A stretch of 34,174 bases of DNA from Syntrophomonadaceae bacterium. GTDB taxonomy: Bacteria > Bacillota > Ch66 > Ch109. This document shows, piece after piece, positions 17,366 to 26,712 of the stretch. The translations under genes and the position numbers were made by a program. Position 1 is the stretch's first letter; every line of letters begins with the position of its first letter. The notes under the pieces are model-generated. The model was given only the letters and a program-made list of their open reading frames with translations. It ran no database searches and was not told where the DNA came from. The DNA lies in the NCBI GenBank assembly GCA_012519455.1, contig JAAYQE010000030.1, positions 1 to 34,174 of the forward strand, written 5' to 3'.

Positions 17366-18316
17366 ATGAAACTACCTGAATTAAAAATTGCCCACGTAAT
17401 TGCTCGTATTCCGATTATACAAGGAGGGATGGCGGTACGAATTTCTACTTCGCGTTTAGCTGGAGCTGTAGCGAATGAAGGCGGTATTGGCATAATCGCG
17501 GCTACGGGGATGAGTGTGGAGGAATTAATAAATGAGATTCGTAAGGCTCGGGCGCTAACAAAGGGGATTATCGGCATCAATTGTTTGTTTGCTGTACGGG
17601 ATTTTGCCAATCTAGTTAAAGCCGCGATACAAGAAAAAATTGACCTGGTGATCTCCGGGGCGGGGTTTTCCCGTGATATGTTTCAATGGGGGAAAGAAGC
17701 TAATATTCCCGTTATTCCAATTGTTTCGTCGGTGCGACTGGCGCGATTATCGGAAAAGCTAGGGGCGGCAGCGGTAGTTGTGGAGGGTAAAGAAGCGGGA
17801 GGACATTTGGGAACAGCCGAGTCTTTAAAGAAGATTTTACCCGAAATAAGAGCTGCCATAAGCATACCGGTGATTGCTGCGGGCGGAATAATTAACGGGC
17901 AGGATATTGTGGAGGCTTTAAAATTGGGAGCCAATGGGGTACAAATGGGGACTCGTTTTGCGGCCAGCGAGGAATCCGGAGCTTCGCAAGAATTCAAAGA
18001 ACTTTATTTACGTTCTGGCTCAGATGAGGTGGTTCTCGTTAAAAGCCCAGTAGGTATGCCTGGTCGAGCCTTGAAAAATGCTTTTTGGGAAAAGTTAGAC
18101 CGGGGAGAGGTTATAGAACTGGATGGTTGTAACGGATGCCTTAAGCATTGTACCGGTGATTATTGTATTATGGAGGCCTTAGAACGAGCTCGATTAGGGG
18201 ATATGGAGAATGGCCTGGTTTTTTCCGGGGAATGCGTGTATAAGATTCGAGAAATCTTACCGGTTAAAACCATTTTTCAGAATCTTTTACAAGAGATCGA
18301 AGCCTGTCCCGGTTAA
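17366..18316 (+). CDS. FabK/nitronate monooxygenase-family flavoprotein
   Basis: A 316-residue FMN-dependent TIM-barrel protein of the 2-nitropropane dioxygenase/FabK family. The N-terminus IPIIQGGMAVRISTSRLAGA and GGIGIIAATGM are typical. A loop reads VEGKEAGGHLG, and the FMN phosphate site is IAAGGIINGQDI plus NGVQMGTRF. The C-terminal part carries Cys255, 258, 262 and 267 (CNGCLKHCTGDYC), a motif common in the clostridial subgroup that may hold zinc or an Fe-S cluster. It could be an enoyl-ACP reductase or a nitronate monooxygenase; no fab genes are adjacent to decide. ATG start. Confidence 0.85.
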   Translation: MKLPELKIAHVIARIPIIQGGMAVRISTSRLAGAVANEGGIGIIAATGMSVEELINEIRKARALTKGIIGINCLFAVRDFANLVKAAIQEKIDLVISGAGFSRDMFQWGKEANIPVIPIVSSVRLARLSEKLGAAAVVVEGKEAGGHLGTAESLKKILPEIRAAISIPVIAAGGIINGQDIVEALKLGANGVQMGTRFAASEESGASQEFKELYLRSGSDEVVLVKSPVGMPGRALKNAFWEKLDRGEVIELDGCNGCLKHCTGDYCIMEALERARLGDMENGLVFSGECVYKIREILPVKTIFQNLLQEIEACPG

Positions 18317-18395
18317 AGATGGGTATCGTGATCGAGGTAAAACAAAACCCGTTTAAATCAGGATTAGGTTTTAGAAGTGTTAGGGAGAGGTAGCC

Positions 18396-19136
18396 TTGAA
18401 TTATTCGGAAAAGATTAAGCAATTAGCCGGATTTATCCGGCAATCACGGCGTGTCTTGGCTCTGACCGGTGCTGGTATTAGTACGGAAAGTGGTATTCCC
18501 GATTTCCGAAGTAAGGGAAGCGGGCTATGGGAAAAAGTAGACCCAATGGAGGTACTTTCGGTGCAGGTCCTAAAACGTAACCCGCAGCGTTTTTATCGGG
18601 AGGGTTTTGTACATTTTTTGAAACTAGAAAACGCCCGGCCAAATCCGGCGCACGAAGTTTTAGGCTGGTTAGAACAGAGAGAGTTTCTAGCCGGCGTTAT
18701 TACCCAGAATATTGACGGCTTGCATCAAAAGGCTGGTTCGCAACGGGTCATGGAAGTACATGGCCATATTCGTACTGGTCATTGTATGCGCTGCCAAAAA
18801 AAATATCCGATGGGGTTTATTCGGGGAAAATTAGATACGGATATAAACCCGCCAAAATGTACCTGTGGTGGACTGCTCCGGCCGGATGTAGCGCTTTTTG
18901 GGGATGCGATGCCTAATGATTTTTGGCGGGCTACAGCTGAAGCAGAGCAAGCGGATTTACTACTGGTCGTAGGTAGTAGTCTGAGTGTATCACCCGCTAA
19001 TAGCTTAACCCGATTGGTAGAACGGGTAGCCATTATTAATCTGGAACCTACGTTATACGATTATCAAGCTGATTTGGTTATCCATGAAAAGGCTAGTCGG
19101 GTTCTACTCGATCTCAAGTCCCAATTGGAAGGTTAA
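18396..19136 (+). CDS. cobB: Sir2-family NAD-dependent protein deacylase
   Basis: Sirtuin that removes acyl groups from protein lysines using NAD+. 246 residues, typical bacterial length. The NAD-binding motif GAGISTESGIPDFR is at 25-38, TQNIDGLH at 103-110, catalytic His122 in EVHGH, a zinc site at Cys130/133 and Cys155/157, and GSSLSVSPAN late in the sequence. The second zinc pair is CxC (CTC) instead of the commoner CxxC. TTG start with GGGAGAGG upstream. A terminator follows at 19202. Confidence 0.93.
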   Translation: MNYSEKIKQLAGFIRQSRRVLALTGAGISTESGIPDFRSKGSGLWEKVDPMEVLSVQVLKRNPQRFYREGFVHFLKLENARPNPAHEVLGWLEQREFLAGVITQNIDGLHQKAGSQRVMEVHGHIRTGHCMRCQKKYPMGFIRGKLDTDINPPKCTCGGLLRPDVALFGDAMPNDFWRATAEAEQADLLLVVGSSLSVSPANSLTRLVERVAIINLEPTLYDYQADLVIHEKASRVLLDLKSQLEG

Positions 19137-19201
19137 CGCCTCGGATTTACTGGTTCGTTAGTTGGTAACGGCAAAGTCAAAATCTTATATGAATCCTTTT
19201 T

Positions 19202-19240
19202 TAGAGTATCATCGACATGGTAGATACTCTATTATTTTTT
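19202..19240 (+). terminator. Rho-independent terminator of the sirtuin gene
   Basis: TAGAGTATC (19202-19210) pairs with GATACTCTA (19223-19231) around a 12-nt loop, followed by TTATTTTTT. Confidence 0.85.
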
Positions 19241-19339
19241 CTTTTAGCCCTGATTCGATCGCGTAGCAAGGATAAAAAGGGGTCAAACCTGGAATGATTA
19301 AATCAGGCCTATTTATCTTTGATGGAGGAGAGACAAACT

Positions 19340-21580
19340 ATGATCTATTGCGACGAATGGCAGGGTTTTCAACCGGGAATTTGGCAACGCGAAATAGATG
19401 TACGCGATTTTATTCAACAAAATTATACGCCATATATGGAAGGACCGGGTTTTCTACAACCCGCCAGCGAGCGTACTTTACAGTTATGGGAAAAAGTATT
19501 GGAATTAATGAAAGCCGAACGTGAGGCGAACGGGGTCTTAGATATGGATACCGATGTCGTCTCTTCTATCGTATCCCATGCTCCCGGGTATATTGATCGG
19601 GATTTGGAAATCGTTGTCGGTTTACAAACCGATCAGCCGTTAAAAAGAGCGATCATGCCGGCTGGTGGGGTACGTACCGTTAGAGCATCCCTGGAGGCTC
19701 GGGGTAAGGAGCTAAGCCCGGAGATTGAAAGAATTTTTACGCAATACCGTAAGACCCATAATGATGCGGTCTTTGATGTTTACACTACAGAAATGAGGCG
19801 GGCCCGGAAAGCGGGGATTATTACCGGTCTGCCGGACGCCTACGGTCGAGGAAGGATAATTGGGGACTACCGTCGGGTTGCCTTGTATGGGGTAGATCTT
19901 TTAATTAGGGATCGTCGGAGATATTTGGAAGAATCCCTGACGGTAGAGGTAATGACAGAAGAAATAATTCGGTTGCGGGAGGAAATTAACGATCAGATAG
20001 AAGCTTTGGAACAACTCAAACAGATGGCTCAAACTTACGGTTTGGATATTGGTAACCCGGCTCGCAATGCACGGGAGGCAGTACAATGGACATATTTTGC
20101 TTATTTAGGGGCCGTTAAAGAGCAAAATGGAGCGGCCATGAGCCTGGGACGTATTTCTTCTTTTCTGGATATTTATCTAGAGCGAGACCGGCAAAAGGAA
20201 ATTCTAAATGAAGTAGAAGCACAGGAACTGATTGATCAACTGATAATAAAATTAAGAATGGTTCGTTTTTTGCGGACCCCTCAGTACGACGAGTTATTCA
20301 GTGGGGATCCGGTCTGGACCACAGAAGCAATTGGGGGAATGGGAATAGACGGTCGTACGCTAGTAACGCGGACATCTTACCGGTTGCTGCATACGCTATT
20401 TAATCTGGGGCCGGCTCCTGAACCAAACATGACCATACTCTGGTCGCAACACCTACCACCCAGCTTTAAAGAATATTGTACCAAGGTAACGATTCATTCT
20501 AACTCCTTACAATATGAAAATGATGATCTGATGCGCCCTTACTGGGGCGATGATTATGCGATTGCTTGTTGTGTGTCGGCTATGCGCCTAGGTAAGCAGA
20601 TGCAGTTTTTTGGGGCGCGCGTAAATCTGGCGAAAGCTTTACTCTATGCCATCAATGGTGGCGTAGATGAAAAGTTGGAAATGCCCGTGGCCCAGGGATT
20701 ACGACCGATTACGCGTGATATATTAGACTATGCAGAACTCTGGGCAGCTTTTGATCGGGTATTAGATTGGTTAGCTCGTTTATACGTCAATACCTTAAAT
20801 GCAATTCACTATATGCATGATAAATACGCTTTTGAACGGTTGGAATTTGCGCTCCACGATCCCCTTATTTATCGTACTATGGCTTTTGGGATTGCGGGAT
20901 TATCCGTGGTAGTGGACTCCTTATCGGCAGTTAAATATGCCCGGGTCAAAGTAAAGCGGAATCCGGCCGGTTTAGCGACAGATTTTGAGATTGAGGGAGA
21001 ATATCCATCGTTTGGCAACAGTGATGCCCGGGTAGATGAAATTGCCATTGAAGTAGTACGTACATTTATAGAGAAGTTAAAGCGAACTCCTACCTATAGA
21101 CATTCTGAGCATACCCTATCAATTCTGACCATTACCTCCAATGTGGTCTACGGACAAAAAACGGGGGCCACTCCAGATGGGCGAAAAGCCGGAGAACCGT
21201 TTGCCCCGGGCGCAAATCCGATGCACGGACGGGATCATCGGGGCGCTTTAGCTTCTTTGAATTCGGTAGCGCGGATACCGTATCATTATGCGCTGGATGG
21301 TATATCCTATACGTTTTCGATTGTACCCAAGGCCCTGGGGCGTGAGGAAACCGATCGAGTGAAAAATTTAGTTACCTTGTTGGATGGTTACTTTGCCCAG
21401 GGTGGGCATCACATCAACGTTAATGTTTTAGAACGAGAAACCTTACTCCACGCGATGGAGCATCCGGAAAAATACCCCCAGCTAACGATTCGGGTTTCCG
21501 GGTATGCGGTAAACTTTATTAAATTAACTCGAGAACAGCAACTAGATGTAATTAATCGGACCTTTCATTCCAAAATATAA
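19340..21580 (+). CDS. pflB: Pyruvate formate-lyase
   Basis: Glycyl-radical enzyme that converts pyruvate and CoA to acetyl-CoA and formate. 746 residues, near the family norm. The active-site pair is Cys410-Cys411 in [12 protein letters not shown], and the radical glycine is Gly721 in [17 protein letters not shown]; both are diagnostic of true PFL, as against glycerol or choline lyases. The block [20 protein letters not shown] is also typical. Start choice: ATG at 19340 lies 8 nt after GGAGGAGA, better than the TTG at 19319. pflA follows 18 bp later. No formate channel gene is adjacent. Confidence 0.96.
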   Translation: MIYCDEWQGFQPGIWQREIDVRDFIQQNYTPYMEGPGFLQPASERTLQLWEKVLELMKAEREANGVLDMDTDVVSSIVSHAPGYIDRDLEIVVGLQTDQPLKRAIMPAGGVRTVRASLEARGKELSPEIERIFTQYRKTHNDAVFDVYTTEMRRARKAGIITGLPDAYGRGRIIGDYRRVALYGVDLLIRDRRRYLEESLTVEVMTEEIIRLREEINDQIEALEQLKQMAQTYGLDIGNPARNAREAVQWTYFAYLGAVKEQNGAAMSLGRISSFLDIYLERDRQKEILNEVEAQELIDQLIIKLRMVRFLRTPQYDELFSGDPVWTTEAIGGMGIDGRTLVTRTSYRLLHTLFNLGPAPEPNMTILWSQHLPPSFKEYCTKVTIHSNSLQYENDDLMRPYWGDDYAIACCVSAMRLGKQMQFFGARVNLAKALLYAINGGVDEKLEMPVAQGLRPITRDILDYAELWAAFDRVLDWLARLYVNTLNAIHYMHDKYAFERLEFALHDPLIYRTMAFGIAGLSVVVDSLSAVKYARVKVKRNPAGLATDFEIEGEYPSFGNSDARVDEIAIEVVRTFIEKLKRTPTYRHSEHTLSILTITSNVVYGQKTGATPDGRKAGEPFAPGANPMHGRDHRGALASLNSVARIPYHYALDGISYTFSIVPKALGREETDRVKNLVTLLDGYFAQGGHHINVNVLERETLLHAMEHPEKYPQLTIRVSGYAVNFIKLTREQQLDVINRTFHSKI

Positions 21581-21598
21581 ATAGTAAAGAGCAGGAAG

Positions 21599-22345
21599 AT
21601 GATCATGCACCATATCGGTTATATTCATTCGATAGAAAGTTTGGGTACCCTGGATGGACCGGGTCTGCGTTATGTCTTATTCTTGCAGGGTTGTCCGCTT
21701 AGGTGTGCTTATTGTCATAACCCGGATACCTGGTCGTTATATCGGGGACGGCGAGTAACCGTTACGGAGATCCTGACGGACATTAAACAGTATTTACCTT
21801 ATTTTGCTGGGGGGCGAGGTGGAGTTACGGTCTCGGGAGGAGAACCACTGCTTCAGGCCCCGTTTTTGACGCAACTGTTTCAAGCCTTAAAAAAGCTGGA
21901 TATTCATACGGCCCTGGATACGAGCGGTTACGTGGATGTTGAAAAGGTGGAAAACTTGTTGCGTTATACGGACTTAGTCCTTTTATCCATTAAACATTCA
22001 GACCCTTTAAAGCATCAGCTTCTGACCGAGCATTTACCCTATAAACCTTTACGTTTGGCCCGGTATTTAACGCGTATCGGTAAGCCCGTGTGGATTCGTT
22101 ATGTTTTAGTTCCCGGATTAACCGATGCCGAGGCGGATATAACAGCCCTGGCTGAATTAGTCAATTCTATGCCGAATGTAGAGCGCCTTGAAGTTTTACC
22201 TTATCATGATTTAGGGGTAAGAAAGTGGGAAGAATTAGGACTGGAATACCGTTTAGGTGAAATATTACCCCCGGAGGAAGCCTATACGGAAAAGACACGT
22301 AATTTTTTACGAACCCTGGTTAGTCCTACGGTAAAAGTCAGCTAA
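21599..22345 (+). CDS. pflA: Pyruvate formate-lyase activating enzyme
   Basis: Radical-SAM activase that makes the glycyl radical on PflB. About 248 residues. The cluster motif is GCPLRCAYC with Cys32, 36 and 39, followed by HNPDTW and the SAM motif TVSGGEPLLQ (about residues 78-87), a short activase without an extra ferredoxin insert, as expected for PflA. An in-frame ATG at 21605 has slightly better spacing from the ribosome site and would put the cysteines at 30, 34 and 37, close to the E. coli positions. It is co-transcribed with pflB. Confidence 0.95.
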   Translation: MIMHHIGYIHSIESLGTLDGPGLRYVLFLQGCPLRCAYCHNPDTWSLYRGRRVTVTEILTDIKQYLPYFAGGRGGVTVSGGEPLLQAPFLTQLFQALKKLDIHTALDTSGYVDVEKVENLLRYTDLVLLSIKHSDPLKHQLLTEHLPYKPLRLARYLTRIGKPVWIRYVLVPGLTDAEADITALAELVNSMPNVERLEVLPYHDLGVRKWEELGLEYRLGEILPPEEAYTEKTRNFLRTLVSPTVKVS

Positions 22346-22527
22346 AGGTTAAAGAGAGCAAGCGCCGTGGGGTTGTACAAAAAAGCGCACATAGGCGTAA
22401 AATAGATTAAATTGAATAAAAAGGAAGGTATATAAAAAAGTATGACGAAATACCTGGCATATGTTAGAATTAGATCAGTAGAAGATTGAAACCGCAGTTA
22501 TTTATAAAATAAGGAGAGGATCACCGG

Positions 22528-23508
22528 GTGCACAACAACGTAGAACAGATCAAGGAGGGTATGTATCAGGCTGGGTACATATGTGATGACAAAACAGCAA
22601 CGACTCTTTTTTTATCGGAGGCTTTACATAAGCCTATTTTGGTGGAAGGGCCGGCCGGGGTTGGCAAAACCGCCATCGCTCAAGCTTTCAGCCGTTTGAA
22701 GGATCTTCCTCTGATTCGCTTACAGTGTTATGAAGGCATTGATGAGTCTAAAGCCCTGTATGAATGGGATTACAAGCGACAATTACTTCATATCCAGGCC
22801 GTAGCCAACCAACAGTTAGATGTTGAAGAAGTAGAGGAGGATATTTTTTCTGATCATTTTCTTCTCCGGCGACCATTGCTTCATTCCATCAGTTTTAACC
22901 AGCCTACCGTTCTTTTGATTGATGAGATAGATAAGGTAGATTTCGAATTTGAGGCCATGCTCCTTGAGCTCCTATCTGAATTTCAAGTCACTATTCCAGA
23001 ATTCGGAACGATTAAAGCTAACTTTGCCCCCTACGTATTTCTTACCTCTAACGCTACGCGTGAACTGTCAGAAGCCCTTAAACGGCGTTGTCTGTATATG
23101 TATTTAGATTTTCCAACCCCGGAACTAGAAGAAAGAATTTTACTACTTAAAATTCCCGAAATCCCGAATCAACTGGCCGGTCAGATCGCCGAGGTAGTGC
23201 GTAAAATCAGGCAGGTTCGTTTAAAGAAATTGCCTAGTGTAGCGGAAAGTATTGATTGGGCCCGTTCTTTAATTTGCCTGGGAAAAGAGGAATTAGATAC
23301 CGAGATAACGCTACAAACGTTAAATATTCTGGCTAAGTATCAAGAAGATTGTATTAAACTGGATCAAATGGTACAGACGCAAAATAGTTTAAATTTTCAA
23401 CCCCTAGTAGGTGACCATTTGGAAATGTATGAATCCCGACCAACATCGGAAACAGTCAAGCCCCTATTTAATCCAACGGAAAGGTTTAAGAATCGGTCGA
23501 AAAAGTAA
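22528..23508 (+). CDS. MoxR-family AAA+ ATPase (CoxD-like)
   Basis: A 326-residue AAA+ ATPase of the MoxR group, the CoxD-like branch. Walker A is GPAGVGKT at 41-48, Walker B VLLIDEIDK at 128-136, and sensor 1 TSNATRELSEALKRRC follows. MoxR proteins act as chaperones for metal-cofactor insertion together with a VWA partner; in CO dehydrogenase operons CoxD and CoxE do this for the Cu-S-Mo centre. The partner here is the next gene. GTG start with GGAGAGG upstream. Residues after about 300 are a low-complexity tail. Confidence 0.9.
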   Translation: MHNNVEQIKEGMYQAGYICDDKTATTLFLSEALHKPILVEGPAGVGKTAIAQAFSRLKDLPLIRLQCYEGIDESKALYEWDYKRQLLHIQAVANQQLDVEEVEEDIFSDHFLLRRPLLHSISFNQPTVLLIDEIDKVDFEFEAMLLELLSEFQVTIPEFGTIKANFAPYVFLTSNATRELSEALKRRCLYMYLDFPTPELEERILLLKIPEIPNQLAGQIAEVVRKIRQVRLKKLPSVAESIDWARSLICLGKEELDTEITLQTLNILAKYQEDCIKLDQMVQTQNSLNFQPLVGDHLEMYESRPTSETVKPLFNPTERFKNRSKK

Positions 23509-23559
23509 GTAAAGGTTAGATGAAAAGCTAGATTATTATTTTAAGATAAGGGTGAGGGT

Positions 23560-24669
23560 ATGTCCCTTTTTGATACCATGCAGCGGTTTTTTGAGGATCT
23601 AAGGCGAGAAGGAATACCGGTTTCCCCCAGTCATGCGGAAGACTGTTATCGTGCCTTGACCTTAATTGATTGGTCTATAGAAGATTTTTTTTATGCTTCT
23701 ATGTTTACCACCTTGGTCAAAGATTACCATTATAAGCCTCTATTTGATGACGTCTATCGTCGTTATTTTAAGGTGCCCACAGATATAAGCCGCCTTCAAT
23801 TGTTTAAATTGACGTCCCCGGAAAAGGAGGCGGATACCAAAGCGCCGGGTGAGATGGAAGGCCCTCCTACTTCTGAAGGAGTGGAAAGTCAAGGAACTTA
23901 TATTAATAAAAATGCTTCAGCGCCTGACGGTCGGAAAAACCCCTTGGTGCAGGATTTTCGTTTGGATAGCCTGGATGATGTACGACGGATGGAGGTTTTA
24001 TTTCCGCTTATCGCCAAGCGTTTAGCCTCTAAAATGATTATTAAGACGAAACGTAATGACCAAAATAAGGTCAATTTCCGGCGTACCTTGCGTCGCAGTA
24101 TGTCAACCGGGGGAATTCCGGTGGAGCTTATTACCCAGCGCAAACAAAAGGAAAAGCCGGTGATCATGGCTTTGTGTGATGTTTCCGTGTCGGTATTACA
24201 GTTTAGCTGTTTTGCTCTGGCCCTACTAGCGTCTTTGGAAAAGTTTTTTCAGCATGTACGGAGTTTTGGTTTTGTCGACGAAATTGATGAGATTACCCAC
24301 ATGTTAAAGCATGCGGACCCCGTAACCCTGCGCACCAGTGTGTTAAAAAACGCTAAAGTAGTTGGCGAAAGAGGATACACCAATTATGGTTTATCTTTCA
24401 AAAATTTTTTAGAGCGCTATGGCAGCCAGCTCTCATTAAAAACAACGGTATTAATCTTTGGTGATGCACGGAATAACTGGTTTCATGACCAGTCTTGGGC
24501 TCTGGAAGAAATTCGTAATCGCACCAAAAAGATTTACTGGTTTAATCCCGAAGAACAGGAAAGCTGGTCTACCGGAGATAGTAGGATGAAGGAGTACCTG
24601 AAGTACTGTGACGGCTATTTTGAAGTTACTAATTTGCTGCAAATGGAGGAAGCTTTTAGTCAATTCTAA
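23560..24669 (+). CDS. VWA domain protein, CoxE-like
   Basis: A 369-residue CoxE-family protein. The N-terminal helical domain (about 1-85) matches CoxE-type sequences, a variable Pro/Ser/Gly-rich linker lies at about 85-130, and the C-terminal VWA domain has an intact metal-ion motif DVSVS at 207-211 (DxSxS). The family pairs with MoxR ATPases and helps mature enzymes. It follows the MoxR gene by 51 bp in the same direction. No coxMSL, xanthine dehydrogenase or other obvious client is in the window, so the client is unknown; the neighbouring pfl genes are not known to need this pair. Confidence 0.88.
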   Translation: MSLFDTMQRFFEDLRREGIPVSPSHAEDCYRALTLIDWSIEDFFYASMFTTLVKDYHYKPLFDDVYRRYFKVPTDISRLQLFKLTSPEKEADTKAPGEMEGPPTSEGVESQGTYINKNASAPDGRKNPLVQDFRLDSLDDVRRMEVLFPLIAKRLASKMIIKTKRNDQNKVNFRRTLRRSMSTGGIPVELITQRKQKEKPVIMALCDVSVSVLQFSCFALALLASLEKFFQHVRSFGFVDEIDEITHMLKHADPVTLRTSVLKNAKVVGERGYTNYGLSFKNFLERYGSQLSLKTTVLIFGDARNNWFHDQSWALEEIRNRTKKIYWFNPEEQESWSTGDSRMKEYLKYCDGYFEVTNLLQMEEAFSQF

Positions 24670-24741
24670 TCGAATCTTTATAATTGTTTTAATTTTTGGG
24701 TAAAATTTGTAAGGATTTCAGATAGTTCGGGAGGGTTAATA

Positions 24742-25215
24742 ATGGGTAAGGCGCTATCAGAAAGGTTGCCGGCCAATATTTATAATTTTTTCCAAAGTAA
24801 TACTATGACCGGGGTTGCCTCAACGATTGATGACGATGACTATCCGCGCGGAGCGCCAATGTCTCTTTTTTATGCGTTAGATGACCGAACTTTAGTTATG
24901 GGAACCCAAAATGGTTCGCAAACCTTTAAAAATGCAGAGCGTTCGGGCAAGATTGCGCTTACTTTTTTTAATGAGGGTGATATTGCTTTTAGTCTTCGGG
25001 GCCGTGTTTGGGTTTTTAAAAGGACTATGGAAAGCAGTAAATATTTAGGCATTCTAGTAGTAGAGATCGAAGCGGTTAAAAGTGATGTAGCGGTAGATGT
25101 GGAAGTCTCCGAGGGGATAAAAATAAAATATCGTTCTCCGAAGTGGGAAGATTTTATTAATCGGGTTTTAAAAGAGTTACGCCGTTATACCCTGAATGAC
25201 ATCCGCGATAATTAA
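24742..25215 (+). CDS. Pyridoxamine 5'-phosphate oxidase-fold protein
   Basis: A 157-residue protein of the PNPOx-like split-barrel superfamily, which binds flavin or related cofactors. It has the typical TMTGVASTIDDDDYPRGAPM and LVMGTQNGSQTFKNAERSGK blocks. Substrate and reaction cannot be told from the sequence; it lacks the full motifs of genuine PdxH. ATG start with GGGAGG upstream. It follows the CoxE-like gene by 73 bp, possibly in the same transcript, and meets the opposing 72-residue gene with 2 bp between the stops. Confidence 0.85.
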   Translation: MGKALSERLPANIYNFFQSNTMTGVASTIDDDDYPRGAPMSLFYALDDRTLVMGTQNGSQTFKNAERSGKIALTFFNEGDIAFSLRGRVWVFKRTMESSKYLGILVVEIEAVKSDVAVDVEVSEGIKIKYRSPKWEDFINRVLKELRRYTLNDIRDN

Positions 25216-25217
25216 TT

Positions 25218-25436
25218 CTACGGATAAAGACCGTGCTTTCGGGCGAGGGCTACTCCTTTATGTATCGCTTCTACTTTAGACATAGCGTTAAATGTTTCGA
25301 CTTGGGCATAGTTATTGCGTCCCGGTTTTAAAACTACATATTCGGTCGTGAACTGGTTTTTCTCTGATGGAAAGCTACAAAAAGCGATCCAAAATTTTTC
25401 GTGGATATAGATTCGATTGCTGTATTTATTTGTCAT
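25218..25436 (-). CDS. Hypothetical 72-residue protein
   Basis: Not recognised. A soluble protein with a beta-rich middle (EKFWIAFCSFPSEKNQFTTE, then YVVLKPGRNNYAQVETF) and a C-terminal helix (SKVEAIHKGVALARKHGL), the shape of a small alpha/beta domain. Start choice: ATG at 25436 has GGGGTGG 7 nt upstream; the longer frame to 25481 has no such site. It converges on the PPOX-like gene with only 2 bp between the stops and no visible terminator, so the two transcripts may overlap. Confidence 0.65.
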   Translation of the reverse strand: MTNKYSNRIYIHEKFWIAFCSFPSEKNQFTTEYVVLKPGRNNYAQVETFNAMSKVEAIHKGVALARKHGLYP

Positions 25437-25549
25437 CCTAATCCACCCCTTTTTTGGTCGGGATAGGGAAAGTAATCTCATTCACATTATACATCTGGAA
25501 CCGGGTATTTGTAAACCGTTACTAATGGATATCAATCAAGAAGTAAGAA

Positions 25550-25577
25550 AGGACCGGGATTGATGCTTCCCGGTCCT
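25550..25577 (-). terminator. Hairpin after the 35-residue gene
   Basis: AGGACCGGGA (25550-25559) and TCCCGGTCCT (25568-25577) form a 10-bp stem with an 8-nt loop. It lies 41 bp past the stop of the leftward small gene. The minus-strand tail TTTCTTACTTCTT is only moderately T-rich. Confidence 0.6.
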
Positions 25578-25618
25578 GTGTCTTTTGTAGGGGTTAGCTC
25601 GGCTCAGGGTACGTATTT

Positions 25619-25726
25619 TTAGTAATAATAGCCGCGACCCAGACAGCATTGAATAACCAGAAGGACAGCTATACAGTAGGCCAAATTACTAAAAATACCA
25701 CAGCCATATTCTTCAATTTTGGACAT
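25619..25726 (-). CDS. Small Cys-rich single-pass membrane protein (35 aa)
   Basis: A 35-codon gene. ATG at 25726 has GGAGGG 8 nt upstream and the frame closes with TAA at 25619. The protein begins MSKIEEYGCG, has one hydrophobic helix (IFSNLAYCIAVLLVI) and ends QCCLGRGYYY. It has four cysteines, two of them adjacent at the membrane exit, and three C-terminal tyrosines. Not recognised; tiny membrane proteins of this kind are often sporulation or stress genes in Firmicutes. Support comes from the ribosome site, the downstream hairpin and the coherent helix. Confidence 0.65.
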   Translation of the reverse strand: MSKIEEYGCGIFSNLAYCIAVLLVIQCCLGRGYYY

Positions 25727-25919
25727 TTAGGCTTCCCTCCTTGATTAAAATAAGGGTTTCATCTTCGTTCGTATTATATTCATGAGAATTATATAATGTT
25801 CCAAAAAACATCTATAATACCAAACAACGGGGATCAAGCCTTAATCTTGGTAATTAGGTAACCAATGTTCGGTAATAACCATAAAATGTACCAGGAATTA
25901 CATTTAGGAGGGTAGGAAG

Positions 25920-26360
25920 ATGAACCATTATCATGATTCGTTGATGGAGGAAGATTTAATGGGGGGGCCACTAGAGTACGAAATGGAAGAATGGTCTACG
26001 GAAGAGTGGGGAGAAGAGGAGATGGGGGGACCGATACTCCCGGAGTACCCACCTGGTTATCGGAGGCATTTTCATTCCTATCAGAATAGAACTAGCGTAG
26101 ACCGTGCTCACGATCATCGGATGGGGGGCTTCACCGGTTTTGCGGTTAATTTTTTAGGTACCCATGTTCATCGTTACATGGGCGTAACCTCAAGAGATAT
26201 GGATCATAGGCATCGTTACGCCGGGTGGACCGAACGAGCTATGGGTCCGTTGGGGACGCATGTCCATAATTATTCTGGTACTACTTCGACTAATAGAGGC
26301 CACGATCATAGGTATCGGGGTCGTACTAGTCGGCCTCGTAGATCTAATATTGCCTATTAA
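25920..26360 (+). CDS. YmaF-family His-rich repeat protein
   Basis: A 146-residue protein. An acidic, Met/Glu-rich N-terminus (1-40, with EEWSTEEWGEEEMGG) precedes three repeats of about 25-35 residues in the YmaF family style: HFHSYQNRTSVDRAHDHRMG, then GTHVHRYMGVTSRDMDHRHR, then GTHVHNYSGTTSTNRGHDHR. Each carries an HxH pair at the start and a D-H-R or HxHR at the end. YmaF is a spore-former protein of unknown role; the histidines suggest metal or surface binding. ATG start with GGAGGG 7 nt upstream. CATAAAAT 5' of the gene resembles a sporulation sigma-E -10, but no clear -35 matches it. A hairpin follows the gene. Confidence 0.85.
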   Translation: MNHYHDSLMEEDLMGGPLEYEMEEWSTEEWGEEEMGGPILPEYPPGYRRHFHSYQNRTSVDRAHDHRMGGFTGFAVNFLGTHVHRYMGVTSRDMDHRHRYAGWTERAMGPLGTHVHNYSGTTSTNRGHDHRYRGRTSRPRRSNIAY

Positions 26361-26378
26361 AAATAAAGGATCAAACCG

Positions 26379-26414
26379 TAAAGGGTGCCTAAAAAAATAT
26401 TTTGGCACCCTTTA
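26379..26414 (+). terminator. Terminator-like hairpin of ymaF-like gene
   Basis: TAAAGGGTGCC (26379-26389) pairs with GGCACCCTTTA (26404-26414); the loop is AT-only and can extend the stem. It is 18 bp after the stop. T-tract is weak on the plus strand. Confidence 0.6.
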
Positions 26415-26415
26415 A

Positions 26416-26589
26416 CTAGAAAGCTTTCGGATCATGAAAATCAATATTTTCTAATAAAATACAAAAAGTTTGGAAATTCAACGTCTTTTTAATCTCGAAG
26501 TCGCTTAGATGCCCAAGGACGATGTGCCCTATTTCGTGCATTAATGTCCATCGAATGCGCTCAGGGAGCTTGTTTTTATTTATATAACA
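26416..26589 (-). pseudogene. ImmA/IrrE-family metallopeptidase fragment
   Basis: A minus-strand frame of about 57 codons whose translation includes RIRWTLMHEIGHIVLGH, the zinc HExxH motif and the third-ligand region of the ImmA/IrrE (DUF955) family, which cleaves phage and ICE repressors. It is open only from 26589 to the TAG at 26416-26418: the usual N-terminal half is absent and an upstream stop lies at 26590-26592; the downstream conserved part of the family is replaced by an unrelated end (DFHDPKAF). No good start or ribosome site. A remnant of a repressor-protease pair. Confidence 0.75.
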
Positions 26590-26712
26590 TTAATGTCGAA
26601 ATGTCCTTAAAATGCCTATAAAAATACAAAAACCTGGCTTTTATTGCCTAGGCTTCTAAGTCGTTTATTTTTTATTCTAAAGTTAAAGGGTATCGTTTAG
26701 GCTTGTATTTTA

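Noticed and set aside
19294-19524. 76-codon plus frame overlapping the pflB 5' end
   Set aside because: Overlaps pflB in another frame; no conserved motif.
22442-22489. 15-codon frame with a distant AAGGAAGG
   Set aside because: Too short and too far from the ribosome site to support as a gene.
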